A stretch of 64,000 bases of DNA. Origin: Amphritea japonica ATCC BAA-1530 (lineage in GTDB: Bacteria; Pseudomonadota; Gammaproteobacteria; Pseudomonadales; Balneatricaceae). The notes under the pieces were generated by a model. The model made no database searches and was not told the origin of the DNA. It saw only the letters and a program-made list of their open reading frames with translations. The stretch spans positions 1,116,001-1,180,000 of the forward strand of contig NZ_AP014545.1 of the NCBI RefSeq assembly GCF_016592435.1, written 5' to 3'. The translations under genes and the position numbers were made by a program. This document shows, piece after piece, positions 54,244-62,889 of this stretch (position 1 is the first letter of the stretch; each line of letters begins with the position of its first letter).

Positions 54244-54298
54244 TTTATATTGGTTAATAAATTTACTGCCAAAGGCAGATATCCAGTAGGACAACGCT

Positions 54299-55957
54299 AT
54301 GTTTGACCATCGTAAATACAGTGCATTTGAACCGATCCGTTTGACCGACCGTACCTGGCCAGACAAAGCCCTGACGCAAGCACCTGACTGGTGCAGTGTA
54401 GATCTGCGTGATGGTAATCAGGCACTGGTTAATCCGATGAGTGTTGAACAGAAGACTCGCCTGTTTGATCTGCTGGTTAAGCTGGGTTTTAAAGAGATTG
54501 AAGTGGGTTTTCCTTCAGCCTCTAAACCTGACTTTGATTTTGTACGTAAGTTGGTGGATGAAAAAAGAATTCCAGATGATGTCACCATTCAGGTGCTGAC
54601 CCAGGCCCGTGAAGACCTGATTAAGCGTACCTATGAAGCGATGGCTGGCGTAAAAAAGGCAACGATTCATGTTTATAACTCGACCTCTACTGTGCAGCGT
54701 GAACAGGTATTTGGTCAGTCCTGTGATGGCATTAAAGCGATAGCGGTTCAGGGAGCTAAGTGGGTTCAGCAATATGCGGTACACCACCCTGATACTCAGT
54801 GGTCTTTTCAGTATTCGCCGGAAAGTTTTAGCGGCACCGAGATGGATTACGCCATTGAAGTTTGTGATGCGGTGATCGACCAATGGCAACCCGAAGGTGG
54901 TCGTGACATCATTATTAACCTGCCAGCAACGGTGGAGATGTCTTCTCCGCACCTGTTTGCTGATCAGGTAGAATATTTCTGTCGTAATCTGAGGAATCGA
55001 CAGTATGTGCGAGTGAGTCTGCACACCCACAACGATCGAGGCTGTGCGGTAGCTGCTGCGGAGTTGGGTATACTGGCTGGCGCTGACCGGGTTGAGGGCA
55101 CGCTGATGGGTAATGGTGAGCGTACCGGTAATATGGATGTGATAACTATGGGTATGAATTTGTATTCCCAGGGGATTGATCCGAAGCTGGATTTCTCCGA
55201 CATCATTGAAATTAATGAGGTGGTGGAAAGCTGCACCGGAATACCGGTTGGGGTCCGTCATCCCTGGGCTGGCGAGTTGGTGTATACCGCTTTCTCTGGT
55301 AGTCACCAAGATGCGATTCGTAAGTCAGTGAACTATCACACAGAACATAAGAAAGCCCATTGGGATGTTGCCTATCTGCCAATTGATCCACGGGATATCG
55401 GCCGTGAGTATGAAGCAGTGGTGCGGATTAACTCCCAGAGTGGTAAAGGTGGCGTGGCACTGGTGTTGGAGCGGGACTACGATATCAGCCTGCCAAAGTG
55501 GATGCACTTCCCTTTGAGCCGCGTTGTTCAGGGCGCTGCTGAGCAGAGTGGTATTGAGGTCTCTCCAACCAATATAAAGCGTCTGTTTGAAGAACACTTT
55601 GTGTCAGTTGTCTCCCAGTGGCAGCTGCATGACTACGATCTTCATGCAGAGGGTCAGCATGTTAGCGCCGGATTTAAAATCGGTGAGCAACAGATTAGTG
55701 GGGAAGGCGCCGGTGCGTTAGAAGCCCTTTGTGCGGCTTTGACAACCGGTTATCAGTGTCAGATAGAAGTCATTCAGTTTGATCAGCATGCGATAAGTGG
55801 GGGAACTGATGCTAATGCTCAGGCCTGTATCGCGGTGCAGATTAATGGCGAAGAATACTGCGCTGTTGCGGTGGCTGAAGATACTTCAGCTGCAGCTCTT
55901 CAGGCGATGCTAACCGCATTTAGTCGTTGTGGTATCGAAGCTGTTCAGGCTGCATGA
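54299..55957 (+). CDS. leuA: 2-isopropylmalate synthase (type 2)
   Basis: A 552-residue enzyme that condenses 2-oxoisovalerate with acetyl-CoA, committing carbon to leucine. Seen: CSVDLRDGNQALVNPM near 32 (metal and substrate loop), KEIEVGFPSASKPDFDF near 64, HVYNSTSTVQR near 118, VSLHTHNDRGCAVAAAELG near 240 with GTLMGNGERTGN, and a C-terminal allosteric domain (from about 430) that binds leucine. The motif order and length are of the type 2 (long) LeuA. ATG with TAGGACA upstream. Divergent from the Lrp-type regulator; a terminator follows. Confidence 0.95.
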   Translation: MFDHRKYSAFEPIRLTDRTWPDKALTQAPDWCSVDLRDGNQALVNPMSVEQKTRLFDLLVKLGFKEIEVGFPSASKPDFDFVRKLVDEKRIPDDVTIQVLTQAREDLIKRTYEAMAGVKKATIHVYNSTSTVQREQVFGQSCDGIKAIAVQGAKWVQQYAVHHPDTQWSFQYSPESFSGTEMDYAIEVCDAVIDQWQPEGGRDIIINLPATVEMSSPHLFADQVEYFCRNLRNRQYVRVSLHTHNDRGCAVAAAELGILAGADRVEGTLMGNGERTGNMDVITMGMNLYSQGIDPKLDFSDIIEINEVVESCTGIPVGVRHPWAGELVYTAFSGSHQDAIRKSVNYHTEHKKAHWDVAYLPIDPRDIGREYEAVVRINSQSGKGGVALVLERDYDISLPKWMHFPLSRVVQGAAEQSGIEVSPTNIKRLFEEHFVSVVSQWQLHDYDLHAEGQHVSAGFKIGEQQISGEGAGALEALCAALTTGYQCQIEVIQFDQHAISGGTDANAQACIAVQINGEEYCAVAVAEDTSAAALQAMLTAFSRCGIEAVQAA

Positions 55958-55974
55958 TATCTTCTTCTGATAAG

Positions 55975-56006
55975 AAAGCCCGGCATTGAACTGCCGGGCT
56001 TTTTTA
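55975..56006 (+). terminator. Intrinsic terminator after leuA
   Basis: AAAGCCCGGCA, loop TTGAAC, TGCCGGGCTTTTTT. Confidence 0.92.
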
Positions 56007-56026
56007 TTCTATAAAGAAATACAACT

Positions 56027-56974
56027 TCAGTTAGTATTGTCAGTGAAAGTTACGGGTGGCATTACACGGCGATCTATCTCTAAGTGGAAGATATCAGGGC
56101 GATTATAGTGGCCCGTCACATCGAGGGCTTTGCGTGATTCCCCCGCTGCTTCGATATCAATAGTGGAAAATAACACACCTTTTTCATTGTGAAGTGGTCC
56201 GGCGACGACGCCACCAAAAGGTTTCACTACAACCGCGTCACCAGGGTTAATCCATTCGTCTGGTTGAAATAAACGATCCCGCTCAGGAAAGGTATCGGGA
56301 ATATCACTGCCTTGCATCGCCGTAGCGGTACTTAATACCCAGCAGCCGCCTTCACGGGCAATATGGTTCATTGAGGCTATCCAGGTATCGCCGCTGTCCC
56401 AGGTGGGTGCTATATAGATATCGATATCCTGAGCGAACAGACCGTACCGTGCCAGAGGCATATAATTTTCCCAGCATATTAAGCTGCCGATTCGCCCTAC
56501 CGGTGTATCAACCACGCGCAGGCCGCTGCCGTCGCCAAAGCCCCAGACCATCCGTTCAGGGTTGGTGGGCATTATTTTTCGATGGCGGTTCAATATTGTG
56601 CCATCCGTGCCTATGACTACGACGGTATTAAATAGCGTCGACCCGCTGAAGGTGGAATCGATCTCGTTCATGCCTATCACTACAACCTGATTGTATTTGG
56701 CGGCTGCTTCGCAAATTGGATCCAGATCTCCTTTAGAAATATCAACCGCATTATTGCGTAACAAGGTATGAAGCTGATTACCCAGAGGCATATCTCCGCC
56801 GGGCTTAAGTCGCCATATCCAGGTGGGATAACCCGGGAGAAATGCTTCGGGAAATACGAGTAGTTGGGTGTCTTGTGCTGCGACCTCTTCAATTGTATTT
56901 ACGGCTTGTGCGATCGATGCTTTTAGGTCTAAGAGAACGGGTGGTTTTTGTGAAATTGCTACGTTGATATCCAT
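56027..56974 (-). CDS. Nitrilase
   Basis: A 315-residue nitrilase of the branch that hydrolyses nitriles to acid and ammonia. Triad: Glu43 in LLVFPEAFLPGYP, Lys133 in RHRKIMPTNPE and Cys167 in GSLICWENYMPLARYG; the last is the signature of true nitrilases, as opposed to the amidase-type paralogue at 16424. Substrate (aliphatic, aryl or cyanogenic) cannot be read from sequence. ATG with AAACCTCATGG context, ribosome site weak. Same strand as the GFA gene beyond it. Confidence 0.9.
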   Translation of the reverse strand: MDINVAISQKPPVLLDLKASIAQAVNTIEEVAAQDTQLLVFPEAFLPGYPTWIWRLKPGGDMPLGNQLHTLLRNNAVDISKGDLDPICEAAAKYNQVVVIGMNEIDSTFSGSTLFNTVVVIGTDGTILNRHRKIMPTNPERMVWGFGDGSGLRVVDTPVGRIGSLICWENYMPLARYGLFAQDIDIYIAPTWDSGDTWIASMNHIAREGGCWVLSTATAMQGSDIPDTFPERDRLFQPDEWINPGDAVVVKPFGGVVAGPLHNEKGVLFSTIDIEAAGESRKALDVTGHYNRPDIFHLEIDRRVMPPVTFTDNTN

Positions 56975-57052
56975 GAGGTTTACTCCACTTCAGGCGTAAT
57001 CGTGTCTGGGCCATCGGGGTTGTTATTTTTTGTTGTCTGATTTGCTCTGGTT

Positions 57053-57487
57053 TTATTCGGGGACTAGATCACCGGAACCTCCAGCTTCGGCGGGGAGATC
57101 TTTCATCTTTGGTAATCCATCGGCCATTGGCTGTACGGACTCCTGATAATGCACATGCAAGGCGGGTTTAAAGCTAAGCTCAGGAATAATGGCGGCAGGT
57201 ACATCGATGACGCCCATCTCTGGATGCTCCGTAAACAGATGTCCACCGCAGGTGCGACACCATTTGCGAATACTGCCGGGTGTTTTTTTATAACTGCCAA
57301 TCTGATCTTTGCCCTGTGTTATCTGCAGGGTTTCGGGGTTCCATAAGGTGAAGGCACTTACGGGCCCAGCAGACCAGTGGCGGCAGGAATCACAATGACA
57401 ATAGGCCATAAGAACCGGTTGAGTTGTGACGCTGAAGTTAACTGCTCCGCAGAAGCAACTTCCCTGATATTGCTGTTCAATATTCAT
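57053..57487 (-). CDS. GFA-family (Mss4-like) zinc protein
   Basis: A 144-residue GFA (glutathione-dependent formaldehyde-activating-like) protein. Zinc ligands: GSCFCGAVNF at 9-18, YCHCDSCRHWSAGPVSAF at 34-51 and KWCRTCGGHLF near 75. The family name reflects one member; most, including this one, have unknown substrates. ATG with GAGGATTC upstream. Divergent from the HxlR-type regulator (131 bases), which is its likely controller. Confidence 0.88.
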   Translation of the reverse strand: MNIEQQYQGSCFCGAVNFSVTTQPVLMAYCHCDSCRHWSAGPVSAFTLWNPETLQITQGKDQIGSYKKTPGSIRKWCRTCGGHLFTEHPEMGVIDVPAAIIPELSFKPALHVHYQESVQPMADGLPKMKDLPAEAGGSGDLVPE

Positions 57488-57618
57488 AATGAATCCTCTG
57501 TGCTTTAAGGATGTGTGTGCCTTAAGTACAGCAGAGGGTCTATAGTTTGTTTAGTACAGAAATCGTACCTTAAGCTACGAAAACCGTAGTGGCACGCAAG
57601 TGATGACAGGATTCTTAT

Positions 57619-58305
57619 ATGAAAGGTTACGGACAGTTTTGCCCAATAGCGAAGGCTTGTGAGGCGTTAGGGGAGCGTTGGACGCTACTGTTGATACGTG
57701 AGCTGTTGTGCGGCAGTCGTCGGTACAATGACTTTAAACGGGGTTTACCATTAATATCCCCAACCATGTTGTCTCAGCGGCTTAACGTATTGCAAGACAG
57801 AGGACTGGTTGAACTCAAGCGCTCTGAAGATAATAAAAGCAGAGAATATCACCTTACTCAGGCAGGCCTTGAATTAGAACCGATTGTCATGGGGTTAGGA
57901 GAGTGGGGCGCGCGCTGGATACGCAGCCAGATGTCAGATGACGACCTGAGTGTGGAGCTATTGATGTGGGATATGCGCCGCACGATTAACTGCTCGGCTC
58001 TACCAATAACACGCACAGTCTTGCACTTTGAATTTAAAGATCTGGATAAAACCTATAAGCACTGGTGGATGCTGGCTGAAAACAATGAGATCGATCTTTG
58101 TGTGGATGACCCGGGCTTCGATGCCGACCTGCACTTTGTAAGCGATCTGCGAACCATGACCGAAATCTGGTTAGGGGATACGTCGGTATCGCAAGCTGAA
58201 GCTGTCGGTAAGTTAGCAATGAAGGGAAGCTCGCAATTGATTCGACATTTACCGGAGTGGTTTATGTTTAGCGGTTTTGCAAATGTTGTCAGAGGGGTGG
58301 CATAA
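57619..58305 (+). CDS. HxlR-family regulator with C-terminal SCP2-like domain
   Basis: A 228-residue regulator. Residues 1-100 are an HxlR winged helix: FCPIAKACEALGERWTLLLIRELLCG (guide: CEALGERWTLLLIREL) with RYNDFKRGLPLISPTMLSQRL. Residues 115-228 are an added domain (RTVLHFEFKDL ... LCVDDPGFDADLHFVSDLRTMTEIWLG) resembling SCP2/sterol-carrier or alkyl-binding folds, probably the ligand-sensing part. HxlR proteins often respond to aldehydes or quinones and sit beside their target, which here is the GFA gene. ATG; weak upstream ribosome site. A bidirectional terminator follows. Confidence 0.85.
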   Translation: MKGYGQFCPIAKACEALGERWTLLLIRELLCGSRRYNDFKRGLPLISPTMLSQRLNVLQDRGLVELKRSEDNKSREYHLTQAGLELEPIVMGLGEWGARWIRSQMSDDDLSVELLMWDMRRTINCSALPITRTVLHFEFKDLDKTYKHWWMLAENNEIDLCVDDPGFDADLHFVSDLRTMTEIWLGDTSVSQAEAVGKLAMKGSSQLIRHLPEWFMFSGFANVVRGVA

Positions 58306-58337
58306 AAAAAACCGCTTACAGGAAGCGGCTTTTTTTG
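58302..58337. terminator. Bidirectional intrinsic terminator
   Basis: A-run, CCGCTT, loop ACAGG, AAGCGG, T-run: works for the HxlR gene on plus and for the helicase gene on minus. Confidence 0.88.
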
Positions 58338-58374
58338 CAGTTTTGTACTCAACCGAGAGCAGTCATCAATATGA

Positions 58375-59670
58375 CTACTTCGGCGCTTTCGGGCCCCGAC
58401 CTACTCGTTTCTTAGGTCCTTTTTTCTGAGAAGAGGCTTTCTTAGCTGCAGCTTTCTTTATCGCTTTTTTGTTCTTTACTTTGGGCTTCTTGGCCTTAGG
58501 TTTACCGCTACCTTTACCCGGTTCAGGTTTTTTCGGAGCCAGACCTGGGAAGGTTATTCGGGGGATTTTTTCGCCGATGAAACGCTCGATCTTACCCAGT
58601 GTCGACCAGTCCAGCGGTTCTACAATTGACCATACAGTGCCTTTCGCGCCATCACGGCCTGAACGTCCTGAGCGGTGTACGTAGCTATCTGCTTTCATCG
58701 GTAGATAGAGGTTAATTACGTGAGTCAGGTCGGGCAGATCTAAGCCCCGGCCGACAACGTCAGTGGCGATGATCAGTTTAATGCGTCCACGACGCATCTC
58801 TTTGATCCGCTGATTCCGCTCACTCTGGCGCATATCGCCGTGCAGGCCATAACATTGCATACCGCCACTGCGAACAATCTCTACCCATTGCTCGACCTGT
58901 TTGCGACTATTTACAAAGATGATGCCCTGTTTCAGTTCCGGCTGATGGATCAGCGCTTTTACCAGGTACTCTTTGTGTTGCTCATTATCAGCCCGGTAAA
59001 CAAACTGCTCGATATTGGATGGAATATGACGAGGTTGCTCTACAGCTACAATCTGTGAATCTTCATTCAAGAGATCAGTAGCGAACTGCTGGATTTTTTC
59101 CCCTTCGAGGGTGGCGGAAAACATCAGCGTCTGGCGTTCCAGCGGCAATACATCAGCGATCTGTTTGATATCGTGTATAAAGCCCAGATCGAGCATCCGA
59201 TCGGCTTCATCGATGATCAACATATCAACCAGAGACAGATCCAACCATTCCTGAGCATTCAGTTCAAGCAAACGCCCCGGCGTGGCAACCATAATATCAA
59301 TCGGTTCAGCCAACATGCCTTTCTGCATGCCAAAAGGGACACCGCCGACAATAAGGCAGCTTTTGATACGGTTGTTCTGGGTCTGCAGTTCGACAACCTG
59401 GTGGATCTGTTTTGCCAGTTCCCGGGTTGGGGTGAGTATCAGTATTTGCGGAGCGCTGCTGCGATCGGGCTCTGCATCGAAAATTTTCTGCAGGGCGGGC
59501 AATACAAAGGCAAGGGTTTTACCGGTTCCAGTCGGAGCTGAAGCCAGAAGGTCAACGCCTTCCAGTGCGACAGGAATGGCCTGTTCCTGGATTGGGCGGG
59601 GGCTGAGGAAGTTGTTGTCAGCTAATGGGCCCAGTATTTCCAGATCCAGATTTAGGTCGATAAAGAACAT
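58375..59670 (-). CDS. DEAD-box RNA helicase with Lys-rich tail
   Basis: A 431-residue DEAD-box helicase. Q-motif region SPRPIQEQAIP at about 23-33, Walker A APTGTGKT near 44, TPTRELA, VATPGR, DEAD motif IIDEADRMLDLGF near 154, MFSATLE, and C-terminal helicase motifs GRGLDLPDL and HRSGRSGRDG near 330. The last 70 residues are a run of K, A, P and G, a basic tail that would aid RNA binding, as in SrmB/RhlE-type enzymes; the exact type cannot be fixed. Transcribed alone toward the bidirectional terminator. ATG. Confidence 0.9.
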   Translation of the reverse strand: MFFIDLNLDLEILGPLADNNFLSPRPIQEQAIPVALEGVDLLASAPTGTGKTLAFVLPALQKIFDAEPDRSSAPQILILTPTRELAKQIHQVVELQTQNNRIKSCLIVGGVPFGMQKGMLAEPIDIMVATPGRLLELNAQEWLDLSLVDMLIIDEADRMLDLGFIHDIKQIADVLPLERQTLMFSATLEGEKIQQFATDLLNEDSQIVAVEQPRHIPSNIEQFVYRADNEQHKEYLVKALIHQPELKQGIIFVNSRKQVEQWVEIVRSGGMQCYGLHGDMRQSERNQRIKEMRRGRIKLIIATDVVGRGLDLPDLTHVINLYLPMKADSYVHRSGRSGRDGAKGTVWSIVEPLDWSTLGKIERFIGEKIPRITFPGLAPKKPEPGKGSGKPKAKKPKVKNKKAIKKAAAKKASSQKKGPKKRVGRGPKAPK

Positions 59671-59940
59671 CGAAGGGTACTCACAGATTTAAAGGCGCAA
59701 GCATACCTTATTTTTGCTCTGTCGGATATTTAGGAAGGGGGTCGATTAGCCTGTTTCAAGGGACTATTTATATAATATTTTGCCTTATTGATGACGGATT
59801 GCGATTGCGCCTTGAGGTGGGCGTTCACAACGCCTATCATGCCGCCCATATCGGCCACTATTTGCGATGAACTGATAATCGTTAAGAATGTCGTCTATAG
59901 TGATTAAAGTTGTTGTTTCTGTCTGTTTGAGAGCTGTCTT

Positions 59941-62814
59941 TTGTCTGAATTTATTCCCGGCCAACGCTGGATCAGTAATACCGAATCAAGTCTGGGGCTA
60001 GGGTTAGTGACTAGCATTTCTAACCGCCGTGTTGAAATCCTGTTTCCTGCCGTTGGGGAGGAGCGTACTTACGCTGACGATAATGCTCCCTTAAGCCGAG
60101 TTATCTACCCGGTTGGGGAGCATGTTCGCAACGCTTCAGGGTTGAAGCTGAAGATCACCGCGTTTCAGGAACTGAATGGCTACATTGTCTATCAGGCTGA
60201 AGATGAAACCGGTGAATTAAGTGTGCTTGAAGAGAAGGATCTGGATAGCTCGGTGCATTTCAGTAAGCCTCATGATCGTTTATTCGCCGGACAGGTGGAT
60301 AAGCTGAGTCGCTTTCAGTTGAGAGTTGAAACCCTTAAGCATCAGTTTACTCACCTGCAATCCGAAAGCTATGGTCTGCTGGGCCCTCGTGTGCAGTTAC
60401 TGCCACATCAGCTTTATATCGCTCATCAGGTGGCGCGTCGTTATGCCCCACGGGTTCTGTTAGCGGATGAAGTAGGCTTGGGTAAGACGATTGAAGCGGG
60501 TCTTGTTCTGCACCAGCAATTAGTCAGTGGCAAAGTTTCAAGAGCATTAATAGTGGTACCAGACAGCCTGATACATCAGTGGCTGATCGAGATGCTACGC
60601 CGCTTCAATCTGCGCTTTACGATTTTGGATGAACTGCGTTGTGAAGCACTGGAACTGTCGGATGAAGGGGTTAACCCGTTCGAGACCGCCCAGTTGGTAC
60701 TCTGTAATCTTTCATTTCTTAAATCCAGCCCTGAACGTTTGGTACAGGCTCTGGATGCTGGCTGGGATATGCTGGTGGTGGATGAAGCCCATCATCTGGT
60801 CTGGTCTGAAGAGGAATCCAGCCCTGAATATATCTGTATCGAAGCACTGGCCCGGGAAGTTAAAGGTCTGCTGTTGTTAACGGCAACGCCTGAACAGCTG
60901 GGTGTGGACAGCCATTTTGCCCGCTTACGTCTGTTAGATCCCGATCGCTATTACAGTCTGGCTCAGTTCCGTGATGAGGAAACGGGTTATCAGCCGGTGA
61001 GTAAACTGGTAGAACAACTGCTGGCAGAAGATGCGCGGGAGCAGCTGAAAGATGCCCCGGAGATATTTTCTCAACTAGGCAGCTATCTGGGAGAAGAGGT
61101 CGCCCACGAACTTCAGCAGGAGCTTGAAAACGACTCGCTTGATCAAGCCATTACAGATGCTGTTGATAGCTTGCTGGACCATCACGGCACCGGTCGGGTG
61201 TTGTTCCGTAACACCCGTGATGGGATGACTGGTTTCCCACAAAGAGTGCTGCATAGTTATCCACTGCCGGGTCCTGATTTTTATTTAGAAAGCGAACAGC
61301 AGCTATTAGATCAAGCGGATCTTGAAGAGCGTCTTCATCCGGAACTGATTTTGGCTGATCGCTGGCTGGAAGCCGACCCACGAGTTGAGTGGCTGGTGGA
61401 CTGGCTTAAAGATAATCGTGATCTTAAAGCGCTGGTTATATGCGCCAATGCGGCAACAGCTAAATCATTAGAAGAACATCTGCGTCTTTATGAAGGCGTA
61501 CGCTCGGCGGTCTTCCATGAAGGGATGACTCTGGTTAATCGTGACCGTGCGGCGGCTTATTTTGCCGATGAAGATGAGAGTGCTCAGGTACTGATCTGTT
61601 CTGAGATCGGCAGTGAGGGGCGTAACTTCCAGTTTGCCAGTGATCTGGTGCTGTTTGATCTGCCTCTCAATCCTGATCTGTTGGAACAGCGAATTGGTCG
61701 CTTGGATCGTATCGGTCAGCGCAATGATGTTCAGATTCACGTGCCGCATTATGAGTTTAGTGCTCAAGCGGTGCTGTTAGATTGGTTCCACCGAGGCCTC
61801 AACTGTTTTGAACGGGCCTGCCCGGTAGGACAGGTATTGTTTGATCAGTTCCTGGAAGAGCTTATTCCGGCGCTATTTGAAGAGTTTGATGAAGTACATG
61901 TCGAGGAACTGATAACGGCTACCCGTAAAGAAGCTGATCGTCTATTAGATGAGCTGCAGCAGGGTCGTGACCGGTTACTTGAATTGAATTCCTGTAACCC
62001 TGCTAAGGCGGATCTGATCGCTGAAAGCATGGAAGTGACGGGTAACAGTATTGAGCTGAGTCGCTACATGGAGAAGATGTTCGATCAGTTCGGTGTCGAG
62101 CAACAAGTTCACGGCAGCAACAGTATCATCCTCAGTCCGGGTGATCATATGCATTACGACAGTCTGCCGGGGTTACCGGCTGAGGGTATGACGGCAACCT
62201 ATAGCCGGACGCTGGCACTGGGTCGTGAAGACATGCAGTTCCTTACCTGGGAGCATCCTCTGGTGATGGGTACGATGGATATTGTTACCGAGGGTGATTT
62301 TGGTAATACAGCGGTGTGTTCGATTAAGTTACCACCGTTAAAGCCCGGTACACTATTGCTAGAGTCTATCTATACACTGCATTGTGCAGCACCGAAAAAA
62401 ATTCAGATACAACGTTATCTGCCCCAGACGCTGAGCCGGATAGTCGTGGATACTAATGGAACAGACTTGAGCGCCATTCTGACGGAAGCGCATATTAATA
62501 ACCTGGCTGAACGGGTTGGTCGTCGTCAGTCGGTTGAGATTGTGAAGCATACCCGTTCTGAGATTAGTTCGATGGTGGATCGAGTTGAAGCGATTGCTGA
62601 AACTCAATTACCTGCGATGCTGAGCGAAGCCCAACAGAAAGTGCAGACATTGCTGGGTGTGGAGCAGGACAGACTCAAAGCGCTGGCGCAGGTGAATCCG
62701 AATATCCGTCAGGAAGAGATCGACTATCTGGCGCAAACCCGGAGTGATCTTGAACAGTACCTTGAGAGCGCTACCATGAAGCTGGATGCGGTGAGAGTCA
62801 TTATCGCAACTTGA
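59941..62814 (+). CDS. rapA: RNA polymerase recycling ATPase RapA
   Basis: A 957-residue SWI/SNF-type ATPase bound to RNA polymerase, which recycles the enzyme after termination. Seen: N-terminal Tudor-like region (GQRWISNTESSLGLGLV at 7-23), Walker A LLADEVGLGKTIEAG near 178, DEAHHL near 281, helicase C-terminal SEIGSEGRNFQFASDLVLFDLP (guide: GSEGRNFQFAS near 565) with RIGRLDRIGQRNDVQIH (motif VI), and RapA-specific C-terminal region to 957. The length matches the 968 residues of E. coli RapA. TTG start with GAGAG upstream and no ATG in the homologous N-terminus. Confidence 0.97.
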   Translation: MSEFIPGQRWISNTESSLGLGLVTSISNRRVEILFPAVGEERTYADDNAPLSRVIYPVGEHVRNASGLKLKITAFQELNGYIVYQAEDETGELSVLEEKDLDSSVHFSKPHDRLFAGQVDKLSRFQLRVETLKHQFTHLQSESYGLLGPRVQLLPHQLYIAHQVARRYAPRVLLADEVGLGKTIEAGLVLHQQLVSGKVSRALIVVPDSLIHQWLIEMLRRFNLRFTILDELRCEALELSDEGVNPFETAQLVLCNLSFLKSSPERLVQALDAGWDMLVVDEAHHLVWSEEESSPEYICIEALAREVKGLLLLTATPEQLGVDSHFARLRLLDPDRYYSLAQFRDEETGYQPVSKLVEQLLAEDAREQLKDAPEIFSQLGSYLGEEVAHELQQELENDSLDQAITDAVDSLLDHHGTGRVLFRNTRDGMTGFPQRVLHSYPLPGPDFYLESEQQLLDQADLEERLHPELILADRWLEADPRVEWLVDWLKDNRDLKALVICANAATAKSLEEHLRLYEGVRSAVFHEGMTLVNRDRAAAYFADEDESAQVLICSEIGSEGRNFQFASDLVLFDLPLNPDLLEQRIGRLDRIGQRNDVQIHVPHYEFSAQAVLLDWFHRGLNCFERACPVGQVLFDQFLEELIPALFEEFDEVHVEELITATRKEADRLLDELQQGRDRLLELNSCNPAKADLIAESMEVTGNSIELSRYMEKMFDQFGVEQQVHGSNSIILSPGDHMHYDSLPGLPAEGMTATYSRTLALGREDMQFLTWEHPLVMGTMDIVTEGDFGNTAVCSIKLPPLKPGTLLLESIYTLHCAAPKKIQIQRYLPQTLSRIVVDTNGTDLSAILTEAHINNLAERVGRRQSVEIVKHTRSEISSMVDRVEAIAETQLPAMLSEAQQKVQTLLGVEQDRLKALAQVNPNIRQEEIDYLAQTRSDLEQYLESATMKLDAVRVIIAT

Positions 62815-62889
62815 TTCTGCTATGATTGTTCGTCTCACGCAGATATTCAAATGAAATGAGTTAACAGCTAGTCAAAACCGGAGCAGATT

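Noticed and set aside
54515-55309. 264-codon minus-strand frame inside leuA
   Set aside because: Shadow of conserved leuA sequence without start signals.
61151-61767. Minus-strand frames inside rapA
   Set aside because: Antisense to conserved helicase motifs; no supporting signals.
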